64,000 bases of DNA from NCBI GenBank assembly GCA_015143295.1, contig CM026565.1:11530041-11594040 (forward strand). Reading direction: 5' to 3'. Positions 21,843 to 34,183 of the stretch are shown here, piece by piece; position 1 is the first letter of the stretch; each line of letters starts with the position of its first letter. This stretch comes from Tetracentron sinense (Eukaryota > Streptophyta > Magnoliopsida > Trochodendrales > Trochodendraceae). The position numbers were made by a program, and so were the translations under genes. Below the pieces are notes generated by a model. It ran no database searches, had not been told where the DNA came from, and worked only from the letters and a program-made list of their open reading frames with translations.

Positions 21843-24800
21843 GTTCGTTGCTCGTAAATGAATGTTTGGCAAGAGTGTTAATAGACACAGGATCCACTCA
21901 CTCGTTCGTTTCACCAAGCTTTGCCAAAGGCTTTACGTCCGAGCCAAGCAAGCTACCTAGGGAGTTGTCCATTTCAACTCCATTGGGAAAATCTATTGAG
22001 ACAGATAAAGTGTATCCGGATAGTGTTGTACAAGTCATGCAGCACGAGTTGCCAGTCGACTTGATCCTTCTGGGAATTCAGGATTGGGATTTCGATGTCA
22101 TCCTAGGTATGGATTGGCTCTCAACTCACCATGGACACGTGGCGTGTTTCGAGAAGGTGGTGCATTTTAAACCCGTGGGGTTAAAGCCGTTTCATTTCAG
22201 GGGACTTCAGAGAAGAGACATTGCCCGCTTTGCAACTCTTAGTCTCGAGGGTGTAGAAGTGCGAGACTCCACACCCATTCCAGTGGTATGTGAGTATATG
22301 GATGTTTTTCCGGAAACCTTGCCGGGATTGCCTCCCGATCGTGCAATCGAGTTTGCGATTGAGCTAGCTCCAGGCACAGTTCCGATTTCGAGAGCTCCGT
22401 ATAGGATGGCCCCTATTGAGCTTAAGGAGTTAAAAGAGCAGTTAGAAGAATTGCAAGGCCTTGGTTTTATCCGGCCAAGTGTTTCACCTTGGGGAGCTCC
22501 GGTTCTCTTCGTGAAGAAGAAGGATGGATCAATGCGTATGTGTATTGATTACAGGTAATTGAACAAGGTCACGATCAAGAATCGTTATCCATTGCCTCGG
22601 ATAGACGACTTGTTTGACCAATTAAAGGGTGCGCAGTTTTTCTCCAAGATTGACCTTCGATCTGGTTATCATCAGTTGAAGATCAAGAAAGAGGACATCC
22701 CGAAGACAGCATTCCGAACTCGATACGGTCATTACGAGTTTTTGGTCATGTCTTTTGGACTGACTAACGCACCGGCAGCATTCATGGATTTGATGAATCG
22801 GGTGTTCAGATCATCTCTCGATCAATGTGTGATCGTGTTCGTAGATGATATCCTTGTGTATTCACAGTCACAGGAGGATCACACGAGAGATCTCTGTCTG
22901 GTGTTGCAGACACTTCGAGAGCATAGTCTGTATGCTAAGTTGAGCAAGTGTGAGTTCTGGCTGAACAAGGTGTCTTTTCTTGGACACGTGGTATCTGCTG
23001 AAGGTATTTCAGTTGATCCTGCAAAGATTGAAGCGGTGATGAATTGGGAAAGACCGAAGAGTGTCACCGAGATCCGTAGTTTCCTTGGGTTGGCAGGATA
23101 TTACAGAAGGTTTGTGGAAGGATTTTCAAGTTTAGCAGCTCCACTTACCTATCTCACACGGAAGAACACGAGGTTCACTTGGAGTGATAAGTGCGAGGCT
23201 AGTTTCTTGGAGTTGAGAAAGAAGCTTACTTCGGCTCCTGTTCTTACAGTTCCATCTGGGAGCGGTGGTTTCGAAGTCTATAGTGATGCTTCACTAGTGG
23301 GACTTGGATGTGTTTTAATGCAGCATAAAAAGGTGGTCGCCTATGCTTCTCGTCAGCTGAAGGAGCATGAGCAAAACTACCCCACACATGACTTAGAGCT
23401 CGCTGCAGTCATCTTTGCACTGAAACTTTGGCGTCACTACCTCTACGGAGAAGAGTTCGTGGTGTTCACAGACCACAAGAGCTTGAAGTATCTTTTCCTC
23501 CAGAAGGAGTTGAATATGAGGCAGCGTCGTTGGATGGAGTTCATGAAGGACTACGACTGTTCCATCCAGTACCACCCGGGTAAGGCTAACGTGGTAGCCG
23601 ATGCTCTTAGCAGAAAACCTTACGGAGTTATGGCTCAATTGAGAGTGCAAGAGTGGAAGTTATTATATGATATGTGTCATTTGGACACTACTCTCAGGCA
23701 TGTCACCTATGGGCCGATAATGTCCAACGTGGTGGTTAGGCCACAGATCCTGAGCCAGATCAAGGAGTTACAGAATTCCGATGTTGAGTTGCTTGCTTAC
23801 CGAGACAAGTCGGTGAGTAACGGCAATCAGGAGTTCGCTTTAAATGATGATGGTGCTATCACATTTAAAGGCAGGTTGTGTGTCCCCGCCGACACAGTTT
23901 TGAGGGATGAAATTTTGAATGAAGCTCACCGATCAAAGTACACGGTACATCCGGGAGGTACTAAGATGTACCAGAATCTCAAGAAGCACTACTGGTGGCG
24001 AAACATGAAGAGGGAAGTCGCTGAGTACGTCGCCAGATGTTTGATTTGCCAGCAGGTAAAAGCCGAACATCAAAGGCCGGCAGGTCTTTTGCAGTCCCTT
24101 CCTATTCCGGAGTGGAAATGGGAGAACATCTCGATGGATTTCATTGTGGGTTTGCCGCGAACGGCGAAGGGCTCCGATGCTATTTGGGTGATAGTGGACA
24201 GGTTGACTAAGTCTGCACATTTTATTCCGTACCGAACTACTTTCAATGCAAATCAGTTGGTAGCCCTATATGTTAAGGAGGTGGTTCGACTGCACGGTGT
24301 GCCAGTTTCTATCGTGTCTGATCGAGATCCTCGGTTTACTTCCAGGTTTTGGAAAACTTTCCAGGATGCTATGGGTTCTCGTTTAGAATTCAGTACCGCC
24401 TTCCATCCTCAGACCGATGGACAAACGGAGAGGGTGAATCAAGTAGTGGAGGATATGCTCCGAGCTTGTATGCTGGATTTTCAGGGTAGTTGGGAGGAAC
24501 AGTTGCCGTTGGTTGAGTTTGCCTACAACAATAGCTATCAGGCGAGCATCCAGATGGCACCTTTTGAAGCTCTGTATGGTCGGAGTTGTCGATCACCGCT
24601 ATACTGGGATGAAGTTGGTGAGAGGAAAATTCTTGGTCCTGAGTTGATAGAGCGGACCGCAGAAAGGGTCAAAATTATCCGGGAGCGATTGAAAAGTGCT
24701 CAGGATAGGCAGAAGAGCTATGCGGATATACGCCGCAGAGATTTAGAGTTCCGAGTTGGGGATCGGGTCTTTGTGAAGATTTCGCCGAGTCGGGGAATCA

Positions 24801-25174
24801 TGCGATTCGGGAAGAAGGGAAAGCTCAGTCCTAGGTACGTGGGACCATTTGAGATCGTCACAAGGGTTGGTGAGGTTGCTTACAGGGTAGCACTACCGCC
24901 TCACATGGCAGCGGTCCATAATGTATTTCACGTCTCTATGCTTAGAAAATACATTTCGGATCCGTCTCACGTCATCGCTCTTGATCCTGTTGAGATTCGA
25001 GAGGATCTTACGTTGGTTGAACAACCAGTTCAGATTCTAGATCGTCGAGATCAAGTGTTGCGAACCAAGACTATCCCTTTAGTCCTAGTGAAGTGGCAGC
25101 ATCATTCCAAGGAAGAGGCTACATGGGAGCGAGAAGCCGAAGTACGAGAAAAGTACCCCCATTTATTTGTTTAA
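21843..25174 (+). pseudogene. pol: Element D pol (protease, RT, RNase H, integrase, chromodomain) with one stop
   Basis: About 1,110 codons, broken only by TAA at 22556-22558, where E has CAG (Gln). Protease: [11 protein letters not shown] at about 21881. RT: MCIDYR just before the stop, and FVDDILVYS with both catalytic Asp at 22844-22849. RNase [12 protein letters not shown] near 23280. Integrase: an HHCC finger ([12 protein letters not shown] ... CLICQQ, about 23925-24055), then D in [10 protein letters not shown] in SDRDPRF and E in GQTERVN. The C-terminus ([10 protein letters not shown] ... [15 protein letters not shown]) is the chromodomain-like tail that marks Tekay/Del chromoviruses and is thought to target heterochromatin. 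Apart from the stop it looks complete. Confidence 0.93.
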
Positions 25175-25251
25175 GGCCATGGCATTCCCTTGTATTTTGC
25201 TATAGTTTTACGCATGTATGTATCGTCCAAATTTCGGGGACGAAATTTTTG

Positions 25252-25265
25252 TAAGGGGGGGAGAA
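25252..25265 (+). other. Element D polypurine tract
   Basis: TAAGGGGGGGAGAA abuts the TG of the 3' LTR at 25266. E has nearly the same tract at 49922-49935. Confidence 0.9.
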
Positions 25266-27129
25266 TGTAGCACCCCGGACTTTTTCATCCTTAATGAATA
25301 GCACCTTCATAGCTAATTGGCCGTTTTCATAGTTTTCGTAGTCTAATTAATAAATAAGGGAGAAATTGGAAATTCCGAAATGTCAGAAATGTTCGTTTTC
25401 GAAAGACGGATCCAACGCAAGTTGAATCGTCGAAATCCGACGAGCGAGTAAAAAGATATGGTCAAAACAGTCCAGACATAACAGAGCACCGATCGCTCGG
25501 TCGTTACCTGCGATCGATCGGTCCACTACCGATCGCTCGATGGCTGTCGCACGGTTAACTTTTTTGTATGGGGAAAAATTCCAGAGAGTGTGTTTTTGAC
25601 CGATCTCTCGGTCATAACACCGATCGACCGGTAAGCCACCGATCGCTCGGTCCATACCACCGATCGATCGGTCATACGCAATTTTTCTTCATTAAGGGTG
25701 TTTAAGACTTTAAACACAACCCCTTGCCTATAAATAGGCTGAGTTCGTGCCTTAGGGTTTCAGAAACCCTCTGTGCCCTATCTTAGGAGATTTTGAGAGA
25801 GAGAAGAAGGAGAGGAACTACTTGTTGATCAAGCTTGTGGAAGATCAAGGTTCTTCCACTTCCCTTGGTGATTTCCAACCAAGAACTCACTGTTCTTGCT
25901 TGTTCCAGCCATTGGGAGTCAAATCCATTGATTTCTCTAAGGTAGATACACTCTACTACAATCTTGCAATCCTACTAGTTACTAAGTATGATTCTTCTTA
26001 TCTATGCCCTATCTATGTGTATTGATTTTATGTATGAAAAAGGTGTGATTATATACTTGGATGAAGGTTACTATTATGATGCACTCTAAGTGTTTGATGA
26101 AATACCTCTAAGGGCTTCTATGTTTAAATACGATGATTTCTCTTATTAAGTGCATATGCTCGCATGTCTCGCATGAACCGATGGTTTCCATGGATTTCTC
26201 AAAGTACAAATAAAGGTTTTTCACGAAAAGACGAATAATGAATGATTCTAAGTAACTCTATGATTTCTCTAAGATCGTTTCACAAGCTCTAAGGATCATA
26301 CCGTGCTCACAAGGAAACTCTATGATAATGTTCTAAGATCGTCTCACAAGCTCCACGGATCACAATGAAATGCTCTAAGATCTCTAAGGTTATGCTCTAT
26401 GGAAATGCTCTACGGTATTGCTCTATGCTCTATGTCTCTACGGATCATAATGACTCTAAGTAACTCCATGAACTCACAAGAACTCATAAGGCTATGATTA
26501 TCGATTGACTCACACGGTTACAGTTTTGGGTTCGAATATTATCTCACATATGTTTTCACGGTTTCCATGCTTTAAGGATTGTTCGGATTTCATTCTCCAT
26601 GTCTTGTATGCTCCATGCCTAACCGCTTTATTGTTCTTAGTTTGTATACACTGAGTATTCCATGCTCAGTCGATATTGTTATGATCGGCAGGTGCTCGGG
26701 TTCCATTCGATTTGTGTGGCGACGAACCTTGGGTCGAGGAAGAGTACCGTGACCCGGAGCCTTCCATGGATCACTATCATGACGATGGTGCTCTAGATAG
26801 GAGTCGTGACTTCGATTTCTGTTGATCGACCGACTTAGAACTTGTGTCATTTTGTTATGTGAGTGTGGGGTTTGTCCACTCCACTTTTGGGTTTCTCACA
26901 CATGTATACTTGTTGGTTCTTACTTGAGCCAAGCTATAGGAGTATTCATTTTGCTTCCGCTATGTTTAGTATTTTATTTTCCGCTGTGCATTGTATTTCG
27001 TTTCCGCTATGTATATGCAGGTACTCTGACAGGTTTCCACGTGTGCCTTATGTATCATACTGGAGGTATGATACGGCGGTCACGAGTCAAAGTATCCTTA
27101 ACTCCTAGGGGGTATTTTGGGTCGCGACA
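25266..27129 (+). mobile_element. Element D 3' LTR
   Basis: Copy of 18248-20111 at offset 7,018, with the palindrome array at 25488-25672, the hairpin at 26650-26670 and CA at 27128-27129. GTAGC (27130-27134) is the target duplication, after which LTR C resumes. Confidence 0.94.
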
Positions 27130-27879
27130 GTAGCCAAACCCTTGATTTCCCCCTTCAAGTTGAAACTCTAGGTTAGAAAACCTTCTCCTCCTCTCACTCT
27201 CTCTCAAAATGCAAGTTTGAGGGTTTATGAAACCCTCAACCCATGAACTTAGGTTTATATAGAAAAGGGGATAGTCAAAGACCATCATACCCTTAATGAT
27301 CTACTTGAAAAGACCAACCCAAGCAAATTCATAGAGGAGCGGTTGATCGGTCCAAAAGACCCTCTGTGGAAAATAACCCCATACATAATTAGTGCGATAG
27401 CGGTCGACCGGTGGTTAGAGGGGTCGACCGGTAGGTGAGCAGTCAATCGGTCATCTTAGCGGTCGAGCGGTAGGCTACCGGTCGATCAATCCTTGGAGTG
27501 GTCGACCGGTTGGTCTATGGTTTGCCTATTTTGCTGATTTTCCTCATTTTTTGTACTTCAATGTTTTGGCCATAACCTTTGACTCGTTTGTCGGATTTTG
27601 GCGATTCAACTTGCGTTGGATTTGCCTTTCGAATAGAAACATTCCTGGCATTTTAGAAATTCTAATTTCTACTTTATTTATAGACTCAATTGTCTCCAAA
27701 GTTGACTGATCCGCAAATGGAGTTCAACAAACCGGATCTTTAATATATCTGACTTAAGAATCCCACTTCTTAACACTTAAGTTCTTTAAAACTTCTCATT
27801 TCATAGAAATTGGAGATTACAATGGCATAAAGCCTTGGCACAAGCTCCAACACATGGACAAAAGTTCTGGGGCTCTACA
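27130..27879 (-). mobile_element. Element C 5' LTR, segment 3 (U3 end)
   Basis: Final piece of LTR C, ending on the plus strand in GGGGCTCTACA, i.e. a minus-strand start TGTAGAGCCCC. On the minus strand it shows U3 features in order: a block CGCAAGTTGAATCG (27568-27622), a palindrome array (27338-27510) and a TATA-like TATATAAA near 27253-27265. Seven palindromes of a diverged type (core GGTCGACCGG) are arranged as six, then a spacer with the GTATGGGG remnant, then one. Confidence 0.85.
27338..27510 (-). promoter_or_regulatory. Palindrome array in LTR C (diverged, GTCGAC core)
   Basis: Copies lie at 27338-27351, 27399-27412, 27419-27432, 27438-27451, 27458-27471, 27477-27490 and 27497-27510, e.g. 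AGCGGTCGACCGGT. The spacer 27352-27398 keeps CCCCATAC, the complement of GTATGGGG. The spacing and place in the LTR match A and D while the core has shifted to GTCGAC. Confidence 0.7.
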
Positions 27880-29309
27880 GTGATGACAGCTACAAACATC
27901 TATACTACCCTGTCATTGTGCAATATATTCAACTAAAACATGCAAATCTCAAAAGTGATTGAATTATATTCCAAATTTTTGAGACTCACAATACATACAA
28001 GATAATCCACAAATTATTAACAAGATTGAATTTTCAACTCTCTACATTCTCAATTTCATACCATTCTTAACTATTTTTGAAAAATTTAGCTTCTAAGAGA
28101 TTTGTCAGAATTTTCTTTGATGTGTAATGTGACAAACAATGGAATATGTGATATCAAACTTACTTTTCAACAGTTTTTCTGTCTTCACATTTATCATTGA
28201 ATTTTCTTTCAATTTAAACTACCAACTCCAAGGCTTTCATTTAACACTTTTTTTTTTATAAGTGTGACTGTGCAAAATCTAAGTCCATTAAGCATTCTAG
28301 ACAACCCATGTAACAAGTGTTATGCCGGTGACTCCCAAACCAGATGGCTTTAGGGCACCAGGTGTCAAGACACCTCTAAGTGCTTAGTAACTCAAGTTAA
28401 CTAGGCTACGAACTCAAACTAGTCACACTAGGTTATTTTATCCATTTCAAAAATCACACGTTTTGACACGAACTCTCTTTGCTTAGTGAGGCAAGAGCCC
28501 CAGTTACTAAATGTAAAACCTAGTTAGGTAACCCATTCTTTTATCAATTTTTCTTTTTAGCTAAAGTTGATGTTCAATTTCTAGATTATCCATTTCTTAT
28601 GAGTTAACAAAATCACTAATCACTTAGCTTGGTTTCAAACCCACTAGACAATTAATTAGAGTGCTCGTGCAAATTTCAAAGTGTATTCATGACTTAAAAA
28701 ATATTCAACTTTTGAAAGGTTAAAAACTGTTACAAACAGTGTGTATTTGGGATTATGTGTTCTCAAATTCAACCCTATCAATAATATTTGGATTATCCTA
28801 TATACATTACAATCTTTAAAATTTAGAATAAAACAATCTAAAAAAATTTCAGTGTTTTTGCATGTTCTATCCTATTCATGGTTGCACAGTGATCAAAAAT
28901 AAAATAATAGTATAGCCTATTATTTCTCAACCCCAAACTTAAACCTTACATTGTCCTCAATGTAAAAATAGAAATAAAGTACAGAAGGGATTAGAACAAT
29001 AATAACCTGAATCGTGAAAAGCAAACCATGATGAGAAAGGTGAAGGGGGATAAAATAGATCAAGAATGAAGACAAACCACCCCAAACTTTGTCCAAACAA
29101 TACCTACAGGGTTAATTCAAACCAAGAAATATCCACAAAAAATAATAGATGCAAAAATATATAACATAAAATATGGAGCATCTCAAGTTTAAACAGTGGA
29201 TAAAACAAGTAACAGACTGACTAAAAAATATCGAAAAAGTAGAGCGAAACTCCAGACAACTGACTCAAGAAAATATAAAAATCCTAACTAAAGACTGGAA
29301 TGACAACCT
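27880..29309 (-). other. Element H 3' untranslated region
   Basis: AT-rich, with no credible ORF. It includes a block around GCCGGTGACTCCCAAACC (about 28324-28341) followed by AGGGCACCAGGTGTCAAG, and a CCCCAAACTTAAACC block near 28931. I recall both as typical of the region between ORF2 and the 3' LTR in Athila elements. No 3' LTR boundary is visible before LTR C begins. Confidence 0.55.
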
Positions 29310-30610
29310 ACTAAGGAGGAGGAGGAGGTGGTGGAAAATGACCTGGTGGAAACTGTGTCTCGAGTGCAGCCCTCATCATCTGTTGAAAATCAAAAGAACT
29401 CTGGGTCTACTACTGATAAAACTAATCAGCCATATCCCATCGCTGAGCAGCCTACTCTCTGAAATCATAAAAATATGCCTGATGCTGCTGAGGAGCTGTC
29501 TAGACTCCTGCTGAAACTGCCGATCACTCTCCCAGTGTTACTGCTGAATCTCTCATCTCTGCTACTGTGTCTCCCATCTATGATCCTGAATACTCTGGTA
29601 TTCTAAAAATTCCTGATGAGTGAAGGACACAGGTGCCTCTGACTGAACACTAGGCTGAGGAGTTGGCCTTCTAGGTCTAGGCCGGGGAGGTGGGGGAGGT
29701 GCATGAACCTCATCATCAGAAGTATCATCATCTAGCATTTTCTTCTTGGTATTTTTAATGAGAGCACGATATGATTTACTCCAAGAAGACTCTCCAAAAT
29801 ATACAGGAGGTATACTAGGCTCACTCTCATCAAGGACATACCCATGGTCAAGTAATAATTGGGTAATTAAATTACCAAAATAAAGACCCCTTGTATTTTA
29901 CCCAGGAGCCGGCACAACAATGGCCTTATCATAAAATTTCTCCATAGTGCGCCAAATATATTCAGCAACATCAACCCACTAGCCACTCCAAAACTCATAC
30001 AAGGTTCTCAAAAGAAGATCCCTTCTCTCGATTTTATGCCCTATGGGAAACAAATTCAATTTAAAAATGGAGTCTATGAACCATAACTCTAGAGGGAGAG
30101 AGCCCTTCTGGTACAATTTTTCTTCCCATTATCGTGGTACTAACCATTACACATTACCTCTATGATTTCATGAGTGTCAGGGCTCTTAAGTGGGGAAGGT
30201 GCAAAATCTACCCCATCTGGTGAAGTAACAGGGCATCTCATAGCCAAAGCAATAAACTCTACAGTGACATCAAAACTGACCCCATCCACGGAGACTAAGA
30301 GAACTGACCACCCATCTCGATTATTCTTAACCATACTTTGATAAAATAATCTCACTAATCGAGGATGGGCCCTAGTGGAGGGCCCTAGCAAACACAAAAG
30401 TTCTCTCATTTCCAACTCTGCAATGGTAGATGCAATTGGCCTATTATTTCGAAAAAAATCAATATCAAAAGTGGTAATAGGCTCTACTTGCCTCTCCAAA
30501 AAGTTGGCATTTGGCTCTTCACTTGACTCAATGGGTCGTTTTCCAGTTTTTTTCCTATTTCTAGGGGCCATTTTATACACAAAATCTCGTTGAGGCTTTT
30601 TCACAAACAT
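29310..30610 (-). pseudogene. Element H ORF2 (Athila env-like, plant transposon protein family), broken
   Basis: It starts with an Athila-like MAPRNRKKTGKRP near 30571, within an open frame from 30610 to 30140. It continues in the same area to a proline-rich tail (APPPPPRPRPRRP, about 29690) and glutamine-rich repeats near 29310-29600. Several stops (at about 30140, 29980 and 29905, then a cluster near 29560-29590) mostly fit TGG to TAG/TGA or CAA/CAG to TAA/TAG transitions. The domain with LVRLFYQSMV resembles that of the env-like ORF in copia A. Function unknown. Confidence 0.7.
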
Positions 30611-31700
30611 GTGGTGTGCACAAAATGAAACAACCCAAATCTACCTTCCAAAACACTTCACAAGCGATCAACCCGACTTCCCACAACAAGTAGAAACTTT
30701 AATCCAATCAATATATCATTCATTTGGCCCACCGGGCCTCCCACAATCACAATAGAAACCAAATCCAACTCAAATCATCCAATTAAAGTAAATTAAATTG
30801 AAAGGGATGAGATCTAGAGTGTTACCTTTGATGAAAGATCCACAATCTTCCTTGAAGATTTCACTCAAAAGAGAATGAAGAATGCTTAAGAGAGGATTTT
30901 GATAAAGAAAAGTGGAAGAGATTGAGAGAGAATGGGAAAGAATGAGGAGGAAGGAGTGAAAAGAGGGCTCTCACGGGTTCTTAAAAAGTGGTATGAAGTT
31001 TGGGCCAAAAAATAAAATAAAGGCATTGTGTTGTCCGTAAGTGGACGATTGATCACCAAAAACGCCGGCTCCCCACTTTTTTTTTTTCTTTCGAGTTAGA
31101 TGGGTGATTGATCCCCCCTAGGGGCGATCGATCGCCAAAAACGCCGGTTGGCCATCAAACCTCTTTTTTTTTTTTCTTTTTTTTTTTTTGATAAAAGACT
31201 CAAAAAAGGTAGGGGAACCCCTAACTAACTCTCTAAAAGAGTAGGGGGATATAAAATCCACCCTACTGACTCAAAAAAAATATTTTGGTGGACACTATTC
31301 CACCCTAAACTAACTCTAAAAAAAATTGGTGGATATAAATCCACCCCAAACTTAGAATCTAACTCTAAAAATAATAAAAGACACTACAAAATTAATGGGT
31401 TGCCTCCCACAAGCGCTAAGTTTTACGTCTTCAGCCAGACATCCTCAAATTAATCAACCGTCTTGATAGACGGGATGATCTAAAACTGAGGTTTCAATTA
31501 ATTCACCTGAAACAATTCTCTCTACATAGGGTTTCAACCTTTGCCCATTTTCCTTAAAAATATTTCCATCTTTTAGGTCTTTGAGCTCAACTGCTTCATG
31601 TTGGAATATAGTGGTCACAATGTAGGGCCCATCCCATTTAGAATGAAGCTTACCAGGGAAGAGACAAAATCTAGAATTAAAAAGCCAAACTTTTTGATTA
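30611..31700 (-). promoter_or_regulatory. Element H region between integrase and ORF2, with GATCGATC palindromes
   Basis: No ORF. On the minus strand three GATC-centred palindromes (31123-31136, a perfect GGCGATCGATCGCC; about 31102-31117; 31043-31057) are followed by TTTATTTTATTTTT near 31005-31020 and then a long pyrimidine-rich leader (about 30830-30960) up to ORF2. The first and last copies share a flanking AAAAACGCCGG. The layout resembles the candidate internal promoter of copia A. Poly-A/T runs at 31070-31090 and 31163-31190 are low complexity. Confidence 0.5.
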
Positions 31701-31714
31701 ATTGTAAAGGACCT

Positions 31715-32930
31715 TCATAAGATGGTTTTATCATGAAAAGTTTTAGTTTTGGCCTTATAAATTTTAGCACTCTCATATGCGTCATTACTCATCTCTTCCA
31801 ATTCGGAGAGTTGGAGTTTCCGATTTGATCCCGCTAAAGCCATATCAAAGTTTAACTTTTTAATAGCCCATAGAGCTTTGTGTTCCAACTCCACCGGAAG
31901 GTGGCATGCTTTACCAAAAATGAGGCGGTAGGGAGACATTCCAATTGTGGTCTTAAAAGTCGTACGATAAGCCCAAAGGGCATCGTTAAGCCTTATAGAC
32001 CAATCTTTTCGATCCAGTCTCACAGTTTTCATGAGAATGTTCTTAATCTCCCTATTAGAAACCTCAACTTAGCCACTCGTTTGGGGGTGATAAGGAGTAG
32101 CTACCTTATGAGTGATGGAATATTTGAGGAGTAAAGCCTCAAAATGCTGATTTATAAAATGGTTTCCTCCATCACTTATAATTGCTCTCGGTGTGCCAAA
32201 ACGACTAAAAATATTTTCTTGAAGAAATTTGATCACAACCTTGTGATCATTAGTCTTAGTGACAACCGCTTCCACCCACTTCGAGGCATAGTCCACTACC
32301 ACCAAAATGTATTCAAATCTGAAAGATGGTGGGAATAGACCCATGAAATCAATACCCCATACATCGAAAAGTTCAATAACTAGAATCGAGGATAAAGGCA
32401 TCATCTTTCTCCGGGATATTGCACCTAATTATTGGCACCTTAAAACACCTGACAAAAGTCATGGGCATCTTTAAAGATTGAGGGCCAATAGAAACCACTT
32501 TGCAAGACTTTAGCTGCAGTCTTTTTCCCTCCAAAGTGGCCTCCGCATGCAAGAGAGTGGCAAAAGATAAGGATACTTTGAAATTCACTCTCAGGCACAC
32601 ATCTTCGAACCACTTGATCGGAACAATACTTAAACAATTCCGGATCTTCCCAAAAATAAAACTTGATTTGGGAAAAGAATCGGGATTTGTCTTGCTTAGA
32701 CCATGATGATGGAATTTTTCCAATTGCTAGGTGATTGACAATATAGGCAAAGCATGGAGGTTGAACTTGATTTACCTGAAGCAGTTGTTCATCTGGAAAG
32801 GTATCCTCAACAGGATAAGGCTTTAGAGAAGAGTCGACTAGGATTCTAGATAGATGGTCAGCGACCACATTGTCAGAACCTTTGTTGTCCCAGATCTCTA
32901 AATCGAACTCTGAAGGAGGAGGATCCATCT
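31715..32930 (-). pseudogene. pol: Element H integrase, broken
   Basis: Minus-strand pieces in several frames. The end of RNase H and the finger region (GSDNVVADHLSR, GGHFGGKKTAAKVLQSGFYWP) lie at 32928-32440. The catalytic core ([11 protein letters not shown] with Asp, IISDGGNHF with Asp) is at 32404-32069. The downstream part ([21 protein letters not shown]) is at 32032-31715. A TAA near 32066 follows HPQTSG where Gln is usual, and the finger region is frameshifted near 32440-32700. Non-functional. Confidence 0.85.
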
Positions 32931-34183
32931 AATCAACCGAGGTGTAGTGTCCTTCTTGGCAAGTAGATACCGCAAAGCGGCATGATCAGTATACACTAAA
33001 ATTTTGGAACCTAGGAGGTAGGATCGAAATTTTTCAAGGGCAAATACTATAGCTAGTAATTCCTTCTCGGTAGTGGTGTAATGTAACTGAGCATCCGAGT
33101 GGGTTTTACTTGCATAGTAGATAGCATGTGGGGTTCTATTCACCCTTTGCCCTAAAACAGCCCCGACTACATAGTCTGAGGCATCACACATGAGCTCGAA
33201 TGGGAGTGAAAAATCTGGAGGCTGAATGATAGGAGCAACGAAAAGTAGAGTGTAGAGCTTATCAAAAGCTTCATGACAGGCTTCATCAAAGGAGAATGGG
33301 ACATCCTTGCACAATAAATTGCTTAAGGGTGCTGAAATTTTACTAAAATCCTTAATGAAGCGATGGTAAAACCCCGCATGGCCTAGAAAAGATCGAATCT
33401 GTCTCACCGTGGATGGTGGAGGAAGACTCGCTATAAGGTCAATCTTGGCTTTATCTACCTCTATCCCTCTTTTGGACACAATGTGTCCCAAAACTATCCC
33501 CTCTTAAACCATAAAATGGCTCTTCTCCCAACTCAATATAAAATTTGTTTCCTCGCATCGTTGCAAGACTAAAGATAAATTATGGAGACAATCTTCGAAG
33601 GAGGTTCCAAAAATAGAAAAATCATCTATGAAGAATTCAAGAAATTTTTCAACCATATCGGAGAAAATAGAAATCATACACCTTTGAAAAATCGCCAATG
33701 CATTACATAGTCCGAATGGCATGCGCTATAGGCAAAAGTGCCAAAAGGGCATATGAAGGTAGTTTTCTCTTGATCTTCAGGATAGACAGGTATTTGATTG
33801 TATCCGGAATAACCATCCAGAAAACAGTAATGACTCTTACCTACTAGCCTTTCTAGGATTTGATCAATGAATAGGAGTAGAAAATGATATTTCCTAGTCA
33901 TGGAATTCAGCTTCCTATAATCAATACACACACGCCAACCCGTGGCCACACATGTAAGAACATCTTCTTCTTCTGGATTAGTAATCACAGTGATACCGGA
34001 CTTTTTTGGTACCACTTGAATGGGACTCACCCATTTACTATCCGAGATGGGGTATATGATACCCGCATCTAATAATTTTACTACTTCCTTCATCACTACC
34101 TCTTTCATGTTGGGATTCAACCTCTGTTGTGCCTCTCTTGAAGTTTTAGCATCTTCTTCAAGATGGATGCGATGCGTGCACAC
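32898..34183 (-). pseudogene. pol: Element H reverse transcriptase and RNase H, broken
   Basis: The RT start (GWRVCIDYRKLNSMTRK) lies at 34183-33674. The palm with MPFGLCNA and the catalytic FIDDFS is at 33722-33507, and then [16 protein letters not shown] and the RNase H ([15 protein letters not shown]) are at 33491-32898. The frame changes near 33700, a TAA is at 33504-33506 where Gln is expected, and a shift near 32910 leads into the integrase pieces. The motif order is that of Ty3/gypsy Athila. Confidence 0.87.

Larger units (their letters stand above)
18248..27129 (+). mobile_element. Element D: complete young Tekay/Del-type chromovirus, 8.9 kb
   Basis: The LTRs are 1,864 bp each (18248-20111 and 25266-27129, offset 7,018), and only two differences were noticed (near 18362/25380 and 20031/27049). 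Both are C to T at CpG, from the 5' to the 3' copy. The target duplication GTAGC is perfect. The order is gag, protease, RT, RNase H, integrase and a C-terminal chromodomain-like segment, as in Ty3/gypsy chromoviruses. The only disabling change found is a TAA inside RT (22556-22558). Confidence 0.95.

Noticed and set aside
31163..31190. Poly-T stretch as a LINE or SINE tail
   Set aside because: It lies inside the Athila element between integrase and ORF2, without a target duplication or any LINE/SINE body nearby.
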